Shown here one piece after another: positions 59,213 through 64,000 of a stretch of DNA of 64,000 bases (the stretch's first letter is position 1; each line of letters starts with the position of its first letter). A model generated the notes under the pieces. That model was not told where the DNA came from and searched no databases. It was given only the letters and a program-made list of their open reading frames with translations. This stretch comes from Malania oleifera (Eukaryota; Streptophyta; Magnoliopsida; Santalales; Ximeniaceae): the NCBI RefSeq assembly GCF_029873635.1, contig NC_080422.1:3142001-3206000 (forward strand), in the 5' to 3' direction. The position numbers were made by a program, and so were the translations under genes.

Positions 59213-59311
59213 TACGTGAGCATTACTTTGTAAAATTTTTTCCCAATCAAAGTATTATTTAATATTTTATATATTTTTAATCATATAATGGGAAAAAACT
59301 CCATAATTATG

Positions 59312-59719
59312 TTGCACCAAACATAAGCTAAGCTAAGCTAAGCTTAGGATGACCAAACCTAGACTGGCTCTCATTTGATAGAAAATCTTATAATATAAGA
59401 GAGTGAAAACTTAAGTATATAAATAAGATGAAAACATAAATACATGAAACTGGGTAATTCAAATATTCGTACAATATATACATGAAACAGAATTATTAGG
59501 GGAAAGAAACACTTAAGAAACAAATTTTTATTCCCCAACATATACCCTGATCATCACAGCATGCTTAAAGAGAGGTAACCAAACAATTGGCATTCCATTA
59601 TACTGAAAACCACACCCCCCAAAAAAAAGATCCATTATAGACACAGAATCTTAGGTAGTAGCGACTTCTGTAGCCTGCAGAACAAGATTTTTCTACATAA
59701 AAAAGAAAAAAAAATTATA
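59312..59719. other. WNK 3' flank
   Basis: Probably includes the 3' UTR of the minus-strand WNK gene, ending somewhere between MULE-2 and 59719. A short AAGCT tandem repeat is at 59324-59345. No other feature. Confidence 0.45.
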
Positions 59720-62700
59720 TCAAGCAAAAGACATCTTCCTTGTTACCCACTTCTTCTTGGCATTTTCCAATGCATCCTTCCTCATCCTCAGGAGTTCTCG
59801 AAAGCAATGGTGATACTGTGCATCAATTGCATCGAGCTCCAGCTTTAGCTCATCATATTGATCTTTGTCTGCAAGTGATAAGGAAGAACACAGGCTCGAC
59901 AAGCTCAAGTCATTAGACATGCCACTGCACGAATCAATATAGGAACCCTCTGAGTTGCTAGTAAATCCATTCATCATTACGAGTTCCCCAACATTACCTC
60001 CATCTCCTCTCACAAATTCACCAGCATTACCCTCACAACCTCTCTCTTTACAGCTAAAGTGATCATTATTAGTCTCCATATTTAAATCAAAACTATACCC
60101 ATTTGAACATTTATAACAGTCAACAGTATTGCAGTCTAAAACTTTCTTCTCTTTATATTCATTTGAGCCGAACAAAGCTCCATAATCAGCAGAAATTTCT
60201 GAAACTACTAACCCTTGAGCATGTTGATCCCCCAAATTAGTCAACTGTGAAAAATCATGTTTCCTATCAACTGTGTTGGAAGAATGCCCAACATCCCCCA
60301 TATTCCAAGGACATCTCAACGAGGTTCCCTCATTGGGAGGCAAAGAACCATTGCACGAACCTTTTTCTCCATGATAAAATTTTTCAGGCAAAGGTTTCCA
60401 GCAGGGTACAAGTCCCATTATCAACTCATCAATTAACTCCGCTATGAAAGCCACATCTTCATTTAACAAATCAAGCTGTTCAACCATCTCAGCAGCAATT
60501 GAAAGTGCAGTATCAGCATCAAGATAAAACGTAAAATGAATATTCCTTGCTCGACCTGTTAAAAGAACAACCAATTTTTTTATTCGTGCATGGAAAGAAT
60601 GAACCAAAAAGGCCGTATCATACTGCACATGGACTTACCACACACATCAGTGATGCGCAAAGTTAATGAAATTGAATTATCATCAATTTTCTCCCCTTTT
60701 ATCTTGAATTCGTTATTCTCATTGAACCTCTGAAATTCTAAAGTTGAACAATGAGGAGTTTGATTGATACTTCTTGTACAAGTGCTACCTGAAACTTTCC
60801 TGCAGCTAGGATCTATGTCCATGGAAAGAGATTCGTGCTTTGGCAAATTTGTTACTTTGGGCACTGGATTGGACAACTGCACAGGGTCACAGATCAGCTC
60901 CTTCGAATTTTCAGATGAAAAGAATGGATCATTCAAAAGCTCTATTGCAGGTAATCTCATAGATGCTGGAACCAGACACTTCTCTATGAACTGCTTGACA
61001 TGAGGGTCCTTCACTTTACCAAGGGAAGCTGGCTTTATGCCCTTCAACAGAAAAAATAAAATAATATATATATATAGGAGACATATTAAAATGTTCATCG
61101 AGTAAAATGCACATGATATGATGTTTGGCGGGTGCTCTTTAGACTTACAGTTGTGACCTTCTTATATATTTGTGCAGGGTTTTTGCATTCACTATATGGG
61201 TATTCACAAGTAACCACCTCTAGAATGCACATGCCAAAAGAATATATGTCAATGAGTTCATTATATTCCTCTTCATAGAGCTCTGGAGCCATAAACTCGG
61301 GAGTGCCTGTGTAAAAAAGATCACAAATTCAAAATAGTATGGATTAATCAAAACTGCAACACCTCCAAAGAAATTGAACCAATTACCTATAACACTTCGG
61401 GCAGTAGGCTGCTGCATGACGGTAGCCAGCCCAAGATCTCCTATTTTAACTTCTCCATTATTTCCATTGACAAAAATATTGTCACATTTTAAATCTCTGT
61501 GAATAATGGGCGGATTGTGACTGTGAAGATAGTGTAAACCTCGTAATATCTGCCTCGCCCAGTTCTTGATGGCCTTTATATCAACATTCTTGTGCTTCTT
61601 CCGGTACCTACGCAAAACACAGCCATAATGAATAAAAATATGGCTGGAAGCCAAGAAATATGTATCAATGATGACCAAAACTCACTGCCTCAAACTCCCA
61701 GAAGTGAATAATTCAGTAATCATATTAATAGTTCTCTTCTTATCATCCACCCACGAGTAATATAACTTGATGATGTTTTCATGTTTCAGTGACTTCAGCA
61801 GATGAACCTCTGAATATAATCTTTCCAGCTGTTCAGGTGATTGCAATACATCATCAATTTTAATTCGGTTCCACGCAACCTCTATTCCATCAACTTCATC
61901 AAATGCCTTATATCTATACATCAGAATAAAACAACCAAACAAGAATTAGCTAATGACACCTTCAATTGAGAAAAACGGTCACCAACACTGAAAACTAACT
62001 ATCAGATCAACCAGAAAATTGAGAAAAAACAGAAGAAGAGTTTCAGAACCATACACAGTCTTGAATGCTCCCCTTCCCAGGATTTCATCATACTGAAGGA
62101 AGAAAAACCACAAAAGAAATGCAGATAGTATCACTAGATCTAGTAAGGCAAATGTGAGAGGAAAAAACATTCAGGAGCAAATAATTCTCAGTTCACACAG
62201 AATATTTCCATCTGTAATCAGTTTTCATGTTCTGTCAATGGTCCTGAATTCTTAGGTGCTATGAGACTAACTTAAGCCAAATGGGAATAAGAGCTCTTCC
62301 ATCAAATAGATTATTTTTTTGGTATAAAGAATACAATTTCAAATGGTAAAAGGAGAATAGAACAAACGATACCACGGACCAACCTAAATCATCAGACCAG
62401 GTTTACTCTTCAATATATCAAATTATTATATTGACAAGAATTTTTTTCTTTCTTTTTTTTCAACATAGAAATTACTGGGAACCAAAATTTTTCAGCTAGT
62501 TCTTCAGTCTTCTGTAACAAATAATAACAAATTTTCCACTAAAAGGTCTCTCAAGCTCACAATTGTCAGAAGCCAAATGAGATTGCGAACATTTAAAAGC
62601 AAAAAAACAAAAAACAAAAACAAAAAACAGAAAGCAACAGCAGCATAAGGTTCATTAGTCAGAATTAAATGGAATACAAAAAGAGCTAGGGCTCAATGCC

Positions 62701-62855
62701 AGCCAACTGATCAATAAAAATAAATTCTTGAAAAACAAATAGGAAACAAAACCAGTTAGAATCCATACCCGAATGTATCGACTCGCAGGATCCTTCTCCA
62801 CATACTGAGCCTCCTCGGACTCCGATTTCCCAACCTTTTCATTCCCCGAATCCAT
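59720..62855 (-). CDS. WNK (with-no-lysine) serine/threonine protein kinase
   Basis: Seven exons on the minus strand: 62769-62855, 62055-62092, 61686-61913, 61387-61607, 61149-61306, 60639-61041, 59720-60555; all introns GT-AG. They sum to 1971 nt, a 656-aa protein with TGA stop. The kinase domain (about residues 28-285) shows [14 protein letters not shown], then EVAWNRIKI, where Asn replaces the usual catalytic Lys and the Lys sits in the glycine loop, the WNK hallmark. It continues with [40 protein letters not shown] and [11 protein letters not shown]. Residues 350-450 hold the OSR1_C-like region ([31 protein letters not shown]); the tail ends with a coiled-coil-prone Glu/Arg-rich segment. 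The ATG at 62855 gives the acidic [10 protein letters not shown] lead typical of plant WNKs. Plant WNKs act in the cytosol in ion balance, flowering and sugar/stress signalling. The gene appears intact. Confidence 0.95.
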
Positions 62856-62943
62856 TGCCACGACGAAGAAGATCGAAGAAACAACCCAAGAAAAAACACA
62901 GAGAGAAGAAGAAGAAGAATAAGAATTTCAAAATTCAAACCTA

Positions 62944-63165
62944 TCAAAGCCGACCGCGGATGAACCCAATCGGAATCAGGAGAAGAAGATGTTCAGAAAA
63001 TGCCTCACTAGCAACGGAATACGAATCGAATGCCGATCGAAAGCGGAATCGGCATCCGACAATACTCGCATCGGATGAATCGAAGTCCATATCCACATCC
63101 GAACCCTCCATTGTAGAAAAAAATAATTTCTTTCCCAACCTCACACAGAACCCAGATTCTTTCAT
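62944..63165 (-). other. Upstream ORF in the presumed WNK leader
   Basis: A 73-codon ORF starts with ATG at 63165 and stops 88 bases upstream of the WNK ATG. It reads MKESGFCVRLGKK, then MEGSDVDMDFDSSDASIVG. If transcription starts beyond 63165, scanning ribosomes would meet it first. Its acidic, serine-rich middle is real-looking, but I recognise no family. It could instead be an alternative first exon or chance. Confidence 0.35.
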
Positions 63166-63229
63166 ATCTCTATCAGCATCGTTTGTCGACCTCACGATCT
63201 TGGACCAAAATGCAAAACCCTAAAGAAAT

Positions 63230-64000
63230 CCCGCGATGCGCGGCTCGATTAAACCCCTAGACTCCATTACCCAGAACCAGAATCAAAAGAGAGAGAGAGA
63301 AAAAAAGGGATGAAAGCGAAAACCCTAATGGACAGAAAAAGACCCTTCCTTCGCTTTGCTGCGCCAGCGCCGTGTCCTTGAGGGATGCATTGGATGAGAT
63401 GTTTCTGCGGATTATCAAACAGTTGTACGGCCCATTCAAACTGTTCCTATCAATACATTTTGTTCACTCCTCCCCTCCCTTTTATAAATCGCCCAACCTA
63501 GGAAGATCTCTCTGATGGAAGTGGGACCCACTTACGAAATCTTTCTTAATTTCTTAAAATAAAACTTAAACCACTCCTAAATATGTTATGAATTTACGCG
63601 TTATCTTGTGTCTAAAGCATTTAAATTCCCTCTATCATTAAACTTTTATTTTCCTCAATAAAAATTATTAGGTTATGTTATCTAATCGCGTCATACTTTA
63701 TTGTATAACATTATTTTTTTCATAGAAGTGAAATTTATTATGTTAATATTTTGTATAAGTAGGTTTATAGTGAGATTGATTCCTATTTTTGGCCAATTTT
63801 TAAGTTTTTTAAGAAATTTTTAAGAGTTATAAATTTAAAACTTTTAAAATTAACTTTTTTCTAGCAAATTATTTGTTAAAATATTTTCTAAAATAATCAT
63901 TTTTATGGGTTTTCAAATTTATATTTTCTAAAGCATTCATGAAAAACATTTAATGTTATGTGAGTTTGTCACGCATTGGAATGAGTGGAAAAGGAAAAAT
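63230..64000. other. WNK promoter region and right-edge intergenic DNA
   Basis: Upstream of WNK: a GA run at 63289-63302, CCAAT-like and AT-rich sequence beyond 63500. No ORF or transposon end recognised. Confidence 0.4.

Larger units (their letters stand above)
58293..59301. mobile_element. MULE-2: Pack-MULE-like element carrying a gene fragment
   Basis: 1009 bp with terminal inverted repeats GAGTTTTTTCCCA...GGGAAAAAACTC and flanking 10-bp duplications CATAATTATG (58283-58292 and 59302-59311). The inverted repeats extend about 100 bp through an AT-rich segment (AATAAAATATTAAATAATACT on one side) and a GCTTACGTAAT or ATTACGTGAGC step into hairpin units. The interior 58560-59030 is abruptly GC-rich and gene-derived. 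It has the same termini as MULE-1 and encodes no transposase. It lies about 420 bp downstream of the WNK stop codon. Confidence 0.88.

Overview
This window looks like nuclear DNA of a flowering plant, most likely a eudicot. It is AT-rich, has introns with plant-type GT-AG borders, three ordinary plant gene families, and is otherwise built from plant transposons. I cannot name the species. Everything below was read by eye from the sequence, with no searches run.

Three host genes are visible. (1) At the left edge, on the minus strand, lie the first exons of an oligopeptide transporter (OPT family, 612-1474); the rest is outside the window or lost. (2) In the middle, on the plus strand, is a compact two-exon Yippee-like zinc-binding protein (22850-23714, 106 aa). 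(3) At the right, on the minus strand, is a complete seven-exon WNK protein kinase (59720-62855, 656 aa). Its exon lengths sum to a clean reading frame.

The remainder is a nested transposon landscape. 2.8-5.9 kb: a Copia remnant holding a gypsy-type LTR. 6.5-14.0 kb: a complete but decayed Copia element (348-bp LTRs, PBS, PPT) with a 2.1-kb solo LTR in its leader, flanked by a perfect AAATC duplication. 16.1-22.05 kb: a Mutator-like element with 10-bp target duplications and hairpin-rich ends, broken by a 2-kb solo LTR. 25-33 kb: fragments of an RTE-type LINE, a SINE, MITE-like sequences and a dead MULE transposase. 33.7-44.1 kb: LINE and Copia pieces scrambled with three more long LTRs (F, G, H). 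45.04-57.39 kb: a stack in which a 5'-truncated LINE (11-bp duplication) is split by a full-length chromodomain gypsy element (TTGAT duplication), whose 5' LTR is itself split by another LTR insertion. 58.29-59.30 kb: a 1-kb Pack-MULE-like element carrying a piece of a pyruvate decarboxylase gene.

The most unusual signals are at the level of DNA motifs. Eight LTR copies, in gypsy-like families and one Copia family, carry clusters of the palindrome TCGTCGACGA just upstream of a TATA-like box. The gypsy-like LTRs also share a downstream hairpin block (TGAGA-GGTG-TCTCA) and repeated splice-donor-like sites. Both Mutator-like elements carry arrays of near-perfect hairpins (AAATCTCGCAGCT paired with AGCTGCGAGATTT). 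These are the best candidates for something not yet well described.
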